DNA of 64,000 bases. Origin: Polaribacter huanghezhanensis. Its GTDB lineage: Bacteria; Bacteroidota; Bacteroidia; Flavobacteriales; Flavobacteriaceae. A program made the translations under genes and the position numbers. The notes beneath the pieces were generated by a model. It was not told the DNA's origin, searched no databases, and saw only the letters and a list, made by a program, of their open reading frames with translations. Positions 53,305-63,843 of this stretch are shown here, in pieces. The stretch covers positions 1,116,001 through 1,180,000 of the forward strand of contig NZ_CP128595.1 in the NCBI RefSeq assembly GCF_030444335.1. Direction: 5' to 3'. Each line of letters starts with the position of its first letter. Within the stretch, counting starts at the first letter, position 1.

Positions 53305-54795
53305 TTAATATTTTGCTGGTTTTCCGTTAGAAGCACTTGCTTTTATAAAGTCTCTAATATCGTCATTTGCAGCTTTTAAATCTGGTTTACGCAAGTACAT
53401 CATATGTCCACTTCTATATCCTTTAAATTGTATTCTGTTTTTTAATTTCCCGCTAGGATCAACTTGCCACATGGTGTATTTTGTATTAAAATATGTGGTC
53501 GCTCCATCGTAATAACCAGCCTGAAATAAAACGTGTAAATACGGATTTGTTGCCATTGCTTTTCGCAATTCTTCGCGCGTATTGTTATTTCTAAAATCCC
53601 AAGGATGAACGGGACCAAACATGTTGTATTTTACATCTGTTTTAAAATTTAGGTTCTCTTTAATATACAAATTGATGGCTGGCGTAAAAGAATGCAACCA
53701 AGAAGTTAATTCTGCATTGTAATCAGGAGAATCTCCAGCTTCTTTTTTGTCAATTCCCAAATATCTAGAATCTAATCTTCCAATAGTTTTACCATTTTTG
53801 TTTCTTAACAATTCTTTCCAAAAAAAACTATTCGGGATTTCTAAATTGTGCTGTAAAATTATTTTTTTAGACAGGCCTGTATAGTAAGCCATTTTTTCTG
53901 CAACCTGATTTTTTTCAGTTGCACTGATAAAACCACTTTTTGCAATTGCAGGCATTAAAGTATTGATTGCAAAGTCTTCAGATTCCGGTAAAATGGCTAA
54001 TAAATCTTTATTTTGTAATGCTGGTGATAACATTTTATGATACCAAGCTGCAGCAGTGAAATAGGGAAAATCAATTGAAGAAGACACTGCGTTATCGGAG
54101 TTTTTTGCTCCATAATCTGCTGGAGAAACTAAAATAACTCCGTTTAAATACATCCATTCGTTACTTTGTAATGCATTTGCCAAACCAGAAACTCTAGTTC
54201 CTCCGTAGCTTTCTCCAATAATATATTTGGGTGATGACCATCGATTGTTTCTAGAAACAAAAGTGGTAATCCATTCTGCTAAGTATTTTACATCAGCGTT
54301 TACACCAAAAAAATCTGCTTTATTTACTTTTTTACCTTTGCGTTCTACAATTCTAGAATACCCAGTGTTTACAGGATTTACAAAAACAATATCAGCAACA
54401 TCTAAAACAGAATATGGATTGCTTTTATATCCGTAAGGTTGTACGGGATATCCTTCGTCATCAATAGTTAAAATATTTGGACCAGTATAAGCTAAATGCA
54501 TCCAAACGGATGCGGAACCTGGCCCGCCATTAAACGAAATTAGCAAAGGTCTACTTGCTGTATTTACATTGTTAGTTCGTTTGTAATAGGTGTAAAACAA
54601 GGTTGCTTTTGGAATTCCTTCTTCGTCCCAAACAGGTTGAGTTCCTGTATACGCAGTGTAATTAATTTTTTGTCCTTTAATTGTTGTTGTATGATTTGTT
54701 ACAACGGTTGTGTCTGTAGGAATTGTTCTTTTTTGTGCATAAGAAGTAGTTGTAAAACACAAAAAAATTAAAATTGAGGCAAGTTTTATTTTCAT
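53305..54795 (-). CDS. S10-family serine carboxypeptidase-like protein
   Basis: The 496-residue protein has a signal peptide (about 1-20, TTTSYAQKR) and the S10 alpha/beta hydrolase fold: oxyanion motif SFNGGPGSASVW near residue 88, nucleophile in IIGESYGGTRVSG near 193 and the histidine in YRSGHMMYLRKPD near 465. Asp is probably in FQAGYYDGATTY. It probably cleaves C-terminal residues from peptides in the periplasm or outside. It is a single gene convergent with the beta-barrel gene. Confidence 0.9.
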   Translation of the reverse strand: MKIKLASILIFLCFTTTSYAQKRTIPTDTTVVTNHTTTIKGQKINYTAYTGTQPVWDEEGIPKATLFYTYYKRTNNVNTASRPLLISFNGGPGSASVWMHLAYTGPNILTIDDEGYPVQPYGYKSNPYSVLDVADIVFVNPVNTGYSRIVERKGKKVNKADFFGVNADVKYLAEWITTFVSRNNRWSSPKYIIGESYGGTRVSGLANALQSNEWMYLNGVILVSPADYGAKNSDNAVSSSIDFPYFTAAAWYHKMLSPALQNKDLLAILPESEDFAINTLMPAIAKSGFISATEKNQVAEKMAYYTGLSKKIILQHNLEIPNSFFWKELLRNKNGKTIGRLDSRYLGIDKKEAGDSPDYNAELTSWLHSFTPAINLYIKENLNFKTDVKYNMFGPVHPWDFRNNNTREELRKAMATNPYLHVLFQAGYYDGATTYFNTKYTMWQVDPSGKLKNRIQFKGYRSGHMMYLRKPDLKAANDDIRDFIKASASNGKPAKY

Positions 54796-54855
54796 TATTT
54801 GGTTACTTTTTGATAAAAGTAACCAAATAATCTGAATATAATTTTTAACTAAATA

Positions 54856-56841
54856 TTATTTGGGTGATTTTTTAAATCTTTCTACACCTTCTTTTAGCCA
54901 ATTGTAATAGGTATCTCTGTCTGTATATTGTTGTGCTTTATGCAAAATCTTTAAATCAGGGCTCATTAAAACGTAATAAGGTTGCGAAGCTGTTTTAAAA
55001 TTGACAGTTTGAAAAGTTGCCCATTTATCACCAACCGTTTCTATTTTTTTTAGGTTTCCGTTTTTCTTTATAAAGTTAAATTGCGCACCTTTTGGCAATT
55101 CTTTTCTATCATCAACATATAAAGAAATAAGCACATAATCTTCGTTGATAATCGTAAAGATGTCGTTTTCTACCCAAACATTTTCTTCCATCTTTCTGCA
55201 ATTCACACAAGCCCAACCTGTAAAATCTAATAAGATTGGTTTGTTGTTTTCTTTTGCATATTGCAATCCTTCATCAAAATCTTTAAAACAATTTAACCCT
55301 AACGGGCAATCGGTGTCTTTTTCGTAAACACTATAAAATTGTGGAGGCGGAAAGCCACTTAACAAACGCAAATCCCATGTAGGGTTTTTCATAGTGCCTG
55401 GAATTAAATACACCACAAAAGCAATTATTAAAACTCCAAAAGAAACTCTAGAAAAACTTATTTTTTTTATTTTAGCATCGTGCGGAAATTTAATTTTAGC
55501 AAATAAATACAAGGCTAATCCAACAAAAATTATAATCCAAATTCCGATAAATATTTCTCGTTTTAAAAGCCCCCAATGCTCAACCAAATCAGCATTTGAT
55601 AAGAATTTAAAAGCAAAAGCCAATTCTAGAAATCCTAAAACAACTTTTGTAGTATTTAGCCATCCGCCAGATTTTGGCAACGAATTTAACCAACCTGGAA
55701 ATAATGCAAATAATGCAAAAGGCAAGGCTAAAGCCAATCCAAATCCGCTCATTCCTGCGGTTAATTGCATGGCACCGCCATCCGAAGTTAACGATCCTGC
55801 TAATAAAGAACCTAAAATGGGGCCGGTACAAGAAAAGGAAACAATTGCTAATGTAAGTGCCATAAAAAAGATTCCAATAATTCCGCCAATTCCAGAAGCA
55901 GAGTCTAATTTATTTCCCCAAGAAGAAGGTAATGTTAGTTCGTAATAGCCAAAAAACGAAAATGCAAAAAAGGTTAAAATGGCAAAAAAGAAAATATTCA
56001 GCCAAACATTGGTTGAGATATTATTTAAAATTTCTGGATCTAAACTGTCTAAGAAATGAAAAGGAATACTTAGTAAAATGTAAATAATTACAATAAAGAA
56101 TCCATATAAAATGGCATTGCTAATTCCTTTTTTCTTGTTTTTTGATTGCTTGGTAAAAAATGAAACGGTTAATGGAATCATAGGGAAAACACAAGGTGTT
56201 AAAAGTGCTAATAATCCGCCAGCAAAGCCTAATAAGAAAATATTTAGCAAGCTTGAGTTTTCATCAGAATTTGATTCGTTTTCATTTTTTAAAATCTCTG
56301 TATTTTTTAAGTCTAATTGTAATTTAGCACTCAATAATTTGCTTTTTTTGTCTAAAACAACCTTCTCTTTTATGGAGGCTTTCCCTTTCAATGTAAATGT
56401 AAAATCTTCGTCTATTTGAATACAAACGCCATTAATTTCTTTACAAACCTGTCCGGTTAAATTTAAACTTATTTCATTAGTTGTTGTGTTGTTTAAAAAA
56501 ATGCGTTGCTTTAAAACAGCAGTGTTTTCAAAGTAAGATTCGTGTACTTCAAAAATGTCACTAAACTTTTTTATGGTGTCACTTTCTACTGCTTTACCAA
56601 CCAGTTTAAAATCAGCAATTTCATTGCCTTTTGTAATAATTATTGGTAAAGACCCACCTTCTTCTGTAAATTGAGAATACAAATGCCATCCAGGAATAAT
56701 GTCGGCAGATAAAATTAAATTGTATTCTGTTTCACTAATTTTTTCAAACGAAGAAGACCACGTTACAGGTGTTTCTGTTTGCGCATTTACAATGCTAGAA
56801 AAACTAAAAAAAAGGGCGAATAATAGCAGTAATTTCTTCAT
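54856..56841 (-). CDS. DsbD-like thiol:disulfide interchange protein
   Basis: This 661-residue protein moves reducing power to the periplasm. It has a signal peptide (about 1-20, SSIVNAQ), an N-terminal DsbD-alpha-like domain, eight membrane helices containing LLTPCVFPMIPLTVSFF near 215 and VSFSCTGPILGSLLAGS near 335, each with the single redox Cys, and a C-terminal thioredoxin domain with GWACVNCRKME near 545. It may serve the TlpA-like lipoprotein encoded 2.9 kb upstream. It is 19 bp after the M16 gene. Confidence 0.93.
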   Translation of the reverse strand: MKKLLLLFALFFSFSSIVNAQTETPVTWSSSFEKISETEYNLILSADIIPGWHLYSQFTEEGGSLPIIITKGNEIADFKLVGKAVESDTIKKFSDIFEVHESYFENTAVLKQRIFLNNTTTNEISLNLTGQVCKEINGVCIQIDEDFTFTLKGKASIKEKVVLDKKSKLLSAKLQLDLKNTEILKNENESNSDENSSLLNIFLLGFAGGLLALLTPCVFPMIPLTVSFFTKQSKNKKKGISNAILYGFFIVIIYILLSIPFHFLDSLDPEILNNISTNVWLNIFFFAILTFFAFSFFGYYELTLPSSWGNKLDSASGIGGIIGIFFMALTLAIVSFSCTGPILGSLLAGSLTSDGGAMQLTAGMSGFGLALALPFALFALFPGWLNSLPKSGGWLNTTKVVLGFLELAFAFKFLSNADLVEHWGLLKREIFIGIWIIIFVGLALYLFAKIKFPHDAKIKKISFSRVSFGVLIIAFVVYLIPGTMKNPTWDLRLLSGFPPPQFYSVYEKDTDCPLGLNCFKDFDEGLQYAKENNKPILLDFTGWACVNCRKMEENVWVENDIFTIINEDYVLISLYVDDRKELPKGAQFNFIKKNGNLKKIETVGDKWATFQTVNFKTASQPYYVLMSPDLKILHKAQQYTDRDTYYNWLKEGVERFKKSPK

Positions 56842-56860
56842 TTATTAGTTGGGTAAATTT

Positions 56861-59677
56861 TTATTTTTTAGGCTTAATTACAATTTCATATTGATCTGCT
56901 TTGTGTAAAACTTTTTTAGCAAATCGTTGTATGTCTTTTTTAGTGATTGATGTAACAATGTTTTCAAAGTTTTTAGGATCATTCATATTGTACCCTTCAT
57001 TTTCATAATTCATTAACAAACTCATTTCAAAACGATTGTAGTTTTTTTGTTCTTTTCTATCTTTCAAGTAATTTGTGAGTGCTTTATCTAAATCTACTTG
57101 TTGGATGTTTCCTTTTGCTATTTTTTTAATTTCTTTGTGTACAATAGCCACCAAAGCTTCTACTTTTTCCGGATTACAATCAAAGCCAACGGTAATTGTT
57201 GCTTGTTGTTTTGGTCTTTTAGTTACGCTTGCAAAAGCACTTGCTCCATAAGTACCTCCTTCTTGTTCTCTTAATGTTTCTGTAAAACGAAGTTGTAAAA
57301 TATCTCCAACTGCTTTAGCAATTAAAGAATTTTTTAAACTGTATTTGTAGTCGTTTTTATAAGAAACTCTAACGGTGCTTTTAGCATCTTCCATTTTTAA
57401 GTAAATATCTTTGTCAATATTTTTACTTATCCATGGAGTAGAATTGTCATTCCATTCTTCTCTTGCTTCATTTTTAGTTGGAATGCTAGCAATGTATTTT
57501 TCTAATAATGGTTTTAAAATAGCTGGTTGAACATCACCAATAATAAAAAAAGTAAAGTCTGCTGCATTATTAAATCGTGCTTTGTAAATAGATTGTACTT
57601 TCTCAAAAGAGATCTCTTTAACAAGCGATTTGTTAAACAATCTATGTTTAGGATTGTTTTTTCCGTACAAAGTAACTGTAATACTATCGCTAATTTTTTG
57701 AGAGATATTTTTACTTCTACTCACAATAAAATTATCTAAATTATTCATCAAAACTTTAAATCCATTTTCATCAAAACGGGGCTTTACAAAACGTAAGTAG
57801 ACCATTTGCAATAAAGTTTCTACATCTTTTGTAGATGATGAACCGCTTACACTTTCAGATAAATTTGACAAACGAATAAATGTATTTGCATTTTTACCAG
57901 CAAGTACTTTTTGTAAATCTGTTGCAGAATAATCTCCTAATCCAGAAAATTGTACTACACTACTCATTAACGTTGCCGAAGGTAAATCTTTGTCTTTAAC
58001 TAAAGATAATCCTCCATAACTAGTTGCATTTAATTGTACTTTGTTTTTGTTTTTATCAACAAATTTGTAATGTACATTAATACCGTTACTTAGTGTAAAA
58101 GTTGTAGAACCAATAGCATTGTTTTTTTCTTCTTTTACAATACTTCCTTTTTGAATATTTAACCCTGAGATAAGAGTTTTCCCACTAAACCCATCAGCAT
58201 ATGGCGTTAAAGTTGCATCGTTTTCTGAAGCATTTATAGTTGCTTCTACTTGAGGTTTTGTTAAATTATTTTCAGTCTCAACACCAGTAACTGTTATGTA
58301 TCTGTTGTTTTTTGTATATAGTTCTAGAAGCGCTTGATGTACTTCTTTTGGGTTTAAATTTTTTAGAATATCTTTTACAAGATCAAATTCTTTTTCGACG
58401 TCTATGATGGTTTTATTCTCTAAATAATCTTGCTGAATAGTTCTTGCAATTTGTCCATGAGAAACATCTTTTTTTCTTTTGATTTGATTTTCATAAGAAT
58501 TTACGATTTGTTTTAAATTTCTTGAAATTTCTTCATTTGTAAAACCAAATTTTACTGCTCTATTAATCTCGTCAAACACCGTTTTTAAAGCCTCGTTTTG
58601 TTTATTTGGTTTTGGAGTAATATTGGCAGAAAATGCATTTGATGATTTAGAAAAACTACCATAACTAATTCCAGCACCTAAAAAAGGAGCATCTGGTTTT
58701 TGAGAAATTTCTCTAATCCTTGCTGATAACATAGATGTTACCATGTTATTTAATGTCGCTTCTTTTAAACCTTCAACAGTTTCCTCTTTTAAAGATTTTG
58801 GATGTCTTATACCAAAACTAATTCTAGAAGTAGTAACTTCTTTGTCTGTTGCTAAAGAATATCCTAATTCTGTGTTTTCTGGGATGTTAACAATAAATCG
58901 TTTTTTAGGATTCTTAACTGCAGGAATTTTTGAAAATAATTTAATAATCTTTTTCTCTATTTCTGCAACATCAACATCACCAACTACAGCAATAGCTTGT
59001 AAATCTGTTCTGTACCAGTCATGATAAAAATCACGTAAAGCTTTGTATTTAAAATGATCAACAACATCCATTGAACCAATAGGTAAACGATGAGCGTATA
59101 TAGTATTGTTAAACATGGCTCCAAGATTTTGCTTCAAAACTCTCATTCCTCCACTTTGGCGTGTTCTCCATTCTTCTTTGATAACACCTCTTTCTGCATC
59201 AATTTCTGTATCTGTAAGCAGTAAATAATTAGACCAATCGTTTAAGATTAACAAACCAGTATCTATAAGTTCTGGAGTTGTCGGTACGTTGTTAATGTTA
59301 TAAACTGTTTCGTCAAAAGAGGTGTATGCATTGATGTCTCTACCAAAAATTAGTCCTTTTTTTTCTAAGGTGTTTAAAATTCCTTTTCCTTTAAAATGTT
59401 TTGTTCCGTTAAACGCCATGTGTTCCAGAAAATGGGCTAATCCTTGTTGATTGTCGTTCTCTAAAATTGAGCCTACATTTTGTATGATATAAAAACTAGC
59501 TACATTCTTGGTAACACTTGTTTTTTTAATATAGTAAGTCATTCCGTTTGCCAAAACTCCTTTTTTATAAGAAGCATCTTTTGGTAATGGATTGTTTAAA
59601 TGGATTTCTTGAGCAACTGTAATAGCGCTAATAAATAGTAGTGTTACGAGTGTAAATTGATTGAGTATCTGTTTCAT
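56861..59677 (-). CDS. M16-family zinc metalloprotease
   Basis: The 938-residue protease (pitrilysin/insulinase family) has a signal peptide (about 1-22, ISAITVAQ) and the inverted zinc motif HFLEHMAFNGT at residues 82-86, with the third ligand Glu in the ERGVIKEEWRTR region near 160. A second, non-catalytic M16 domain pair follows. It probably degrades periplasmic peptides. The ATG at 59677 is used rather than an upstream TTG. It lies in a block with the TlpA-like gene upstream and dsbD downstream, all on one strand. Confidence 0.93.
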   Translation of the reverse strand: MKQILNQFTLVTLLFISAITVAQEIHLNNPLPKDASYKKGVLANGMTYYIKKTSVTKNVASFYIIQNVGSILENDNQQGLAHFLEHMAFNGTKHFKGKGILNTLEKKGLIFGRDINAYTSFDETVYNINNVPTTPELIDTGLLILNDWSNYLLLTDTEIDAERGVIKEEWRTRQSGGMRVLKQNLGAMFNNTIYAHRLPIGSMDVVDHFKYKALRDFYHDWYRTDLQAIAVVGDVDVAEIEKKIIKLFSKIPAVKNPKKRFIVNIPENTELGYSLATDKEVTTSRISFGIRHPKSLKEETVEGLKEATLNNMVTSMLSARIREISQKPDAPFLGAGISYGSFSKSSNAFSANITPKPNKQNEALKTVFDEINRAVKFGFTNEEISRNLKQIVNSYENQIKRKKDVSHGQIARTIQQDYLENKTIIDVEKEFDLVKDILKNLNPKEVHQALLELYTKNNRYITVTGVETENNLTKPQVEATINASENDATLTPYADGFSGKTLISGLNIQKGSIVKEEKNNAIGSTTFTLSNGINVHYKFVDKNKNKVQLNATSYGGLSLVKDKDLPSATLMSSVVQFSGLGDYSATDLQKVLAGKNANTFIRLSNLSESVSGSSSTKDVETLLQMVYLRFVKPRFDENGFKVLMNNLDNFIVSRSKNISQKISDSITVTLYGKNNPKHRLFNKSLVKEISFEKVQSIYKARFNNAADFTFFIIGDVQPAILKPLLEKYIASIPTKNEAREEWNDNSTPWISKNIDKDIYLKMEDAKSTVRVSYKNDYKYSLKNSLIAKAVGDILQLRFTETLREQEGGTYGASAFASVTKRPKQQATITVGFDCNPEKVEALVAIVHKEIKKIAKGNIQQVDLDKALTNYLKDRKEQKNYNRFEMSLLMNYENEGYNMNDPKNFENIVTSITKKDIQRFAKKVLHKADQYEIVIKPKK

Positions 59678-59712
59678 AGCTTTTGTTTTTTTAAGCAATT
59701 TTTATAATTTAA

Positions 59713-61089
59713 TTATATTTTTAATTCGTTAAGTAAATCAACTAATTTATCATCAGAAGGTCTTGGTGCATTTGGAACCACAATATTACCTTTTGGGTCT
59801 AATAAGATGAATTTAGGAATTCCTTTTACATAATAATCTGCTACAAATTTTGATTTCCAAACGTTATCTGCAAATAACTGAATTCCCCCTAATTTTTTAT
59901 CTTTAATCATGTCTTTCCATTTTTGATGATCTTTTTTGTCATCAATAGAAATGCTTAAAAATTGAATATTTTTTCCATGATATTTCTTTTCAATCTTTTT
60001 TAAAGAAGGAATTTCTGCCAAACAAGGTCCACACCAAGTAGCCCAAATATCTATGTACGTGTATTTCCCTTTTAAATCATCTAAAGAAGTTGTGCCTCCA
60101 GCATTATTTTCATAATCAATAAACTTAGGAGAAGCTGCACCTTTTACTAGATTTTTTAAAACGCTGTATTTTTTTTCAATATCTGCGTTGTTCTTTTCGT
60201 TGGTAGTTCCAACAGCTTTATACGCTTTGTAAAACCCTTCAACATTATTGGTGTATGTAATAGGGTACTGTACAGCATTAAATGCTAAGTTGTTTTTTAT
60301 AGCTTGACTTTTTATGTCTTTACAAATTTTTAACATTGCCAAACTATTGTATTCATCATCTCCTTCAATTTTTAAGTCTTTTGCTTTGTTTTTATAATGA
60401 GCAGTAACTAATGACTTATAATTTGCTGAAAAGATAAAATCTTCTTCATTATCATAGGCAATATCATTTAAATCGGTTAAAAATTCTTCTGACGGAATAT
60501 AATCAGGTTTTTTTGCATAATAAGAATGATACGATTTAAATCTATTCAATTTTTCTAAATAAGAATAGTTGATATTTCTTTTTTCTTTCGTTTTAAAATT
60601 AGCCGAAACCTCTTTTGACTTTGCTAACAAGTTTTCTTGACGAGCTTTAATTTCTTTCATTACTTTTTTGTAATCAGCTTCGTCTTTTGTGTAAATTTCT
60701 GTTCCTTTTCCCATTAAATTTGATGAGATGTCTTCTTTTGCAAGAAGATAATTGCTAATTCCAGAACCTTTACCACTAATAATTAAAGAGTTTTTGTGCT
60801 CTTTCGCATTGTAATTAACTTTAATATTATTGCCTTTGTTTAGATAGAGTGTTGTTCTGTTTCTAGCTTCAGAAAGTAGAAATTCGCCAGTTTTTTTAAT
60901 AGTGTCATTAAAAGAGCCATCATCTGCCAAAGTAATTGTTTGCCTAGTAGACCTGTCTGTTATTCCGAAAAGAGTTATTTCTTTTACAGTTGAATTAGAT
61001 ATTTTACCTGAAATAATTGCGTAATCTGCTGTTTCTTTTTTACAAGAAGTTATTGCAAGTATTGCAATAAGAAATCCTATTTTTTTCAT
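59713..61089 (-). CDS. TlpA-like thioredoxin lipoprotein
   Basis: This 458-residue lipoprotein has the lipobox AILAITSCKKE and a C-terminal thioredoxin domain with YIDIWATWCGPCLAEIPS near residue 348 (active CPC, preceded by W). The N-terminal 300 residues hold a DUF4369-like beta domain and a helical region. It probably reduces periplasmic thiols. It lies 35 bp upstream of the M16 gene on the same strand, and the DsbD-like protein of the same block could supply its electrons. The 124 bp upstream show nothing clear. Confidence 0.92.
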   Translation of the reverse strand: MKKIGFLIAILAITSCKKETADYAIISGKISNSTVKEITLFGITDRSTRQTITLADDGSFNDTIKKTGEFLLSEARNRTTLYLNKGNNIKVNYNAKEHKNSLIISGKGSGISNYLLAKEDISSNLMGKGTEIYTKDEADYKKVMKEIKARQENLLAKSKEVSANFKTKEKRNINYSYLEKLNRFKSYHSYYAKKPDYIPSEEFLTDLNDIAYDNEEDFIFSANYKSLVTAHYKNKAKDLKIEGDDEYNSLAMLKICKDIKSQAIKNNLAFNAVQYPITYTNNVEGFYKAYKAVGTTNEKNNADIEKKYSVLKNLVKGAASPKFIDYENNAGGTTSLDDLKGKYTYIDIWATWCGPCLAEIPSLKKIEKKYHGKNIQFLSISIDDKKDHQKWKDMIKDKKLGGIQLFADNVWKSKFVADYYVKGIPKFILLDPKGNIVVPNAPRPSDDKLVDLLNELKI

Positions 61090-61213
61090 GAAGTGTACTT
61101 GTTTAAATGTAGATACATAATAAGTTTATAAATGTACAAAAATTCACTAATACTTAGTTTTTTGAAGTACATAAAAACAAATTATTTTTTAACTTTAACT
61201 TTTTAGATTTTTG

Positions 61214-62524
61214 CTATTTCAACAAAATTTTTAAGATTTTCTTAGTGTTATTATTTGTGATAAACCTGTTGTCTTGTCGTTTTTCTACAATCCAAATAAT
61301 ATCATTGTTAGAGCATAACAGCCAAGTGTTTTCTTTGTCGATTAACGAGAGTTTCTCATCTTTAAAGTATTTAGAAATTTTCTTTTTTCCTTGCATTCCT
61401 TTCGGATAAAAAAAGTCTCCATGTTGCCATCTTCTGAGAACTAATGGGAAAATAATTTTTTCTAAATCCACAAAAATTGCAGTCTTACTTTCTGAAGTTT
61501 TTTTTACAATTTTTTCAAAGGTTAAGTGTATCGGGACTGTAATTTCTAAAGTGTTTTCTGCAATTTGATATGCTGTATTTTTGTCTGTCTTTTTTATTTC
61601 TGATAATAATAAAAAACCCCTGTCCTTTAACAAGCGATGTGTTTTAGAAACCACTTCTTTACCAGATTGTGCAGTAAGTAAATGAGTTACATCGTTCCAT
61701 TCGGTAAACCCAAATTCTTTTAACAATTGATAAGCATATGCTTTCGAATTTGTAGTTTCTAGAAGTTGTGCAATATCAAATTTTAGATTTCCAGTTTCAG
61801 TTTTTTTAACTACTTTTTTTTTAAAATCAGCAATTGAAGCATCAATAATTTGTTGACTTTCTTGTAAATGTTCAGTTGTTTTTTGAAAACTTTCTAATAA
61901 GGTTGGATTGATTTCTTTTAAAATCGGAACAATTTGATGTCGAATTTTATTCCGAAGATATTTATTAGAAGCATTGCTTTTATCTTCTCTCCAATTGATA
62001 CTATTTTCTGTTGCGTACGTTTCAATTTCATCACGAGAAAAAATTAAAAACGGACGTACAATAGTATTATTTATTTCTGGAATTCCAGTGAACCCTTCTA
62101 AACCAGTTCCGCGTGTTAAATTGATGAGAAAAGTTTCTAAATTATCATCTGCATGATGCGCAGTAATCACAAAATCAAAAAGATGCGTTTTGGTTAATTC
62201 TTGAAACCAATCATACCGTAAATTCCGTGCAGCAACTTGTGTTGAGAGCTGATTTTTTGTTGCGTATTTTTCCGTTTCAAAACTTATAGAAAAGGTTTTT
62301 AAGTCTAATCTTTTTCCTAATTCTTTTACAAATTCTTCGTCTTTGCCACTTTCTTCTCCTCGTAAATGAAAGTTGCAATGTGCTAAAGAAATATCAAAAT
62401 TTAATTGGTAAAATAGGTGTGTTAATACAACACTATCAACTCCGCCAGAAATGGCAATCAATAGTTTTTTTCCTTTTAAAAAAGAAAATTTTTGATGGAT
62501 ATGTTGTTGTAATTTTCCTACCAT
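61214..62524 (-). CDS. tilS: tRNA(Ile)-lysidine synthase
   Basis: TilS modifies C34 of tRNA-Ile(CAU) to lysidine, so that it reads AUA. The 436 residues have the PP-loop motif LIAISGGVDSVVLTHL near residue 22, AHCNFHLRGEES, TAHHADDNLET near 118 and RPFLIFSRDEIE. The C-terminal substrate-binding domain follows from about 200. The length is typical. It ends 17 bp before the serine hydrolase gene's stop is reached upstream; the two may share a transcript. Confidence 0.96.
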   Translation of the reverse strand: MVGKLQQHIHQKFSFLKGKKLLIAISGGVDSVVLTHLFYQLNFDISLAHCNFHLRGEESGKDEEFVKELGKRLDLKTFSISFETEKYATKNQLSTQVAARNLRYDWFQELTKTHLFDFVITAHHADDNLETFLINLTRGTGLEGFTGIPEINNTIVRPFLIFSRDEIETYATENSINWREDKSNASNKYLRNKIRHQIVPILKEINPTLLESFQKTTEHLQESQQIIDASIADFKKKVVKKTETGNLKFDIAQLLETTNSKAYAYQLLKEFGFTEWNDVTHLLTAQSGKEVVSKTHRLLKDRGFLLLSEIKKTDKNTAYQIAENTLEITVPIHLTFEKIVKKTSESKTAIFVDLEKIIFPLVLRRWQHGDFFYPKGMQGKKKISKYFKDEKLSLIDKENTWLLCSNNDIIWIVEKRQDNRFITNNNTKKILKILLK

Positions 62525-62541
62525 TTGTTTGTAAAACTACT

Positions 62542-63843
62542 CTATTTTGTTGACTTTTTAATAGCTTGATAAAAAACTTGTTGCACTTTTGGTCTGATAT
62601 TTAAATTATAAATATTTCTATGATTTCTGTTTGGATACACTCTGTTTGATAAAAAAATAAAAACCAAATCGTTGGTTGGATCAGCCCAAACAAAAGTCCC
62701 AGTAAATCCAGAATGCCCAAAACTTTCTGCACTAACTTCTGGCGCTGGATACGCTTCACTAATCGACAAGGTATCATTGCCAATTAACGGTTTGTCAAAA
62801 CCCAATCCACGGCGATTGTCATTTTCTGGAAACTGTATTTTTGTAAATTCTTGTAAGGTGCTTTTAGAAATGTATTGTTTGTAATTATAATGTCCGTAAT
62901 TGGAATACATTTGCATCATTTTTGCCAAATCTAATGCGCTTCCAAATAAACCCGCGTTTCCAGAAATTCCGCCCATTAAAGCTGCATTTTCATCATGAAC
63001 CCAATTTTTTGTTAAGTCGTGTCTAAACAGCGAGTCTATTTCAGTCGGAATGATATTGTTTGTAAAATTCTTTGTTTTTGGCGTGAATCCCAAAGTAGTT
63101 GCACCCAGTGGTTTATAAAAATTTTCTTGTAAATAATCTGTGTAATTCTCGCCAGTGATGTTAGAAATAATTTTTGGAAATAATAAAAAAGCCAATCCAG
63201 AATACTTGTATTTTTTGACGTTAGAAACTTTAGATCTGTTGATTTGGCGATACATTTTGTTTTTAAATCGATCTTTTACAAAAATGTTGTCATACGCCTG
63301 ACTTGTAAACCTCTTTTTAGAAGTTGATTTTACAAATCGAGATTTGAATGATTTGTTTTTCTTTAAAACATCCTTCAAAAAAACGATGTACGGATTTAAT
63401 CCTGCTTGATGCGCTAATACCTCTCTAACAGTTAAGTTTTTTTTGTCGCTTCTTCCTTTCCAAGGTTTCCAGTAGTTGCTAAACGGAACATCTAAATCTA
63501 TTTTCCCTTCGTCGTACAATTTCATAATTGCGGGCAACGGGCCTAAAATTTTAGTTACAGAAGCAATGTCGTACAAATCATTTAATGCTACTTTTTGAAC
63601 GCTGTCGTATGTTTGAAATCCGTAGGCTTTATGAAAAATGATTTTATGATTTTTTGCAACCAAAATTTGTGCTCCAGGAAAGGCTTGTTTTTGGATGGCA
63701 TCTGTAATAATTGAATCTACTTTTTGATATATAAAAACCGAATCCATACCAACTTCAGACGGATTTCCATAGGTTAGTTTTTGAGCATTCAAAGAAAAAC
63801 TCAACACAAAGAAACTTAAAAGAAGAATTTTTCTGATCAACAT
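62542..63843 (-). CDS. Serine hydrolase of the beta-lactamase/PBP4-like class C family
   Basis: The 433-residue protein has a signal peptide (about 1-20, SFSLNAQ) and the beta-lactamase (class C) fold. The active Ser-x-x-Lys is in LYDIASVTKILG near residue 93, the Tyr motif is YSGLAF, and HSGFTGTFVW near 380 replaces KTG. Substrates of this family range from peptides to esters. Its ATG overlaps the TAA of the cut upstream gene in TAATG, so translation is probably coupled. Confidence 0.9.
   Translation of the reverse strand: MLIRKILLLSFFVLSFSLNAQKLTYGNPSEVGMDSVFIYQKVDSIITDAIQKQAFPGAQILVAKNHKIIFHKAYGFQTYDSVQKVALNDLYDIASVTKILGPLPAIMKLYDEGKIDLDVPFSNYWKPWKGRSDKKNLTVREVLAHQAGLNPYIVFLKDVLKKNKSFKSRFVKSTSKKRFTSQAYDNIFVKDRFKNKMYRQINRSKVSNVKKYKYSGLAFLLFPKIISNITGENYTDYLQENFYKPLGATTLGFTPKTKNFTNNIIPTEIDSLFRHDLTKNWVHDENAALMGGISGNAGLFGSALDLAKMMQMYSNYGHYNYKQYISKSTLQEFTKIQFPENDNRRGLGFDKPLIGNDTLSISEAYPAPEVSAESFGHSGFTGTFVWADPTNDLVFIFLSNRVYPNRNHRNIYNLNIRPKVQQVFYQAIKKSTK

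Noticed and set aside
55394..55945. 183-codon open frame on the plus strand inside the dsbD-like gene.
   Set aside because: The dsbD-like gene has full domain motifs; the antisense frame has low-complexity sequence and no homology I can recognise.
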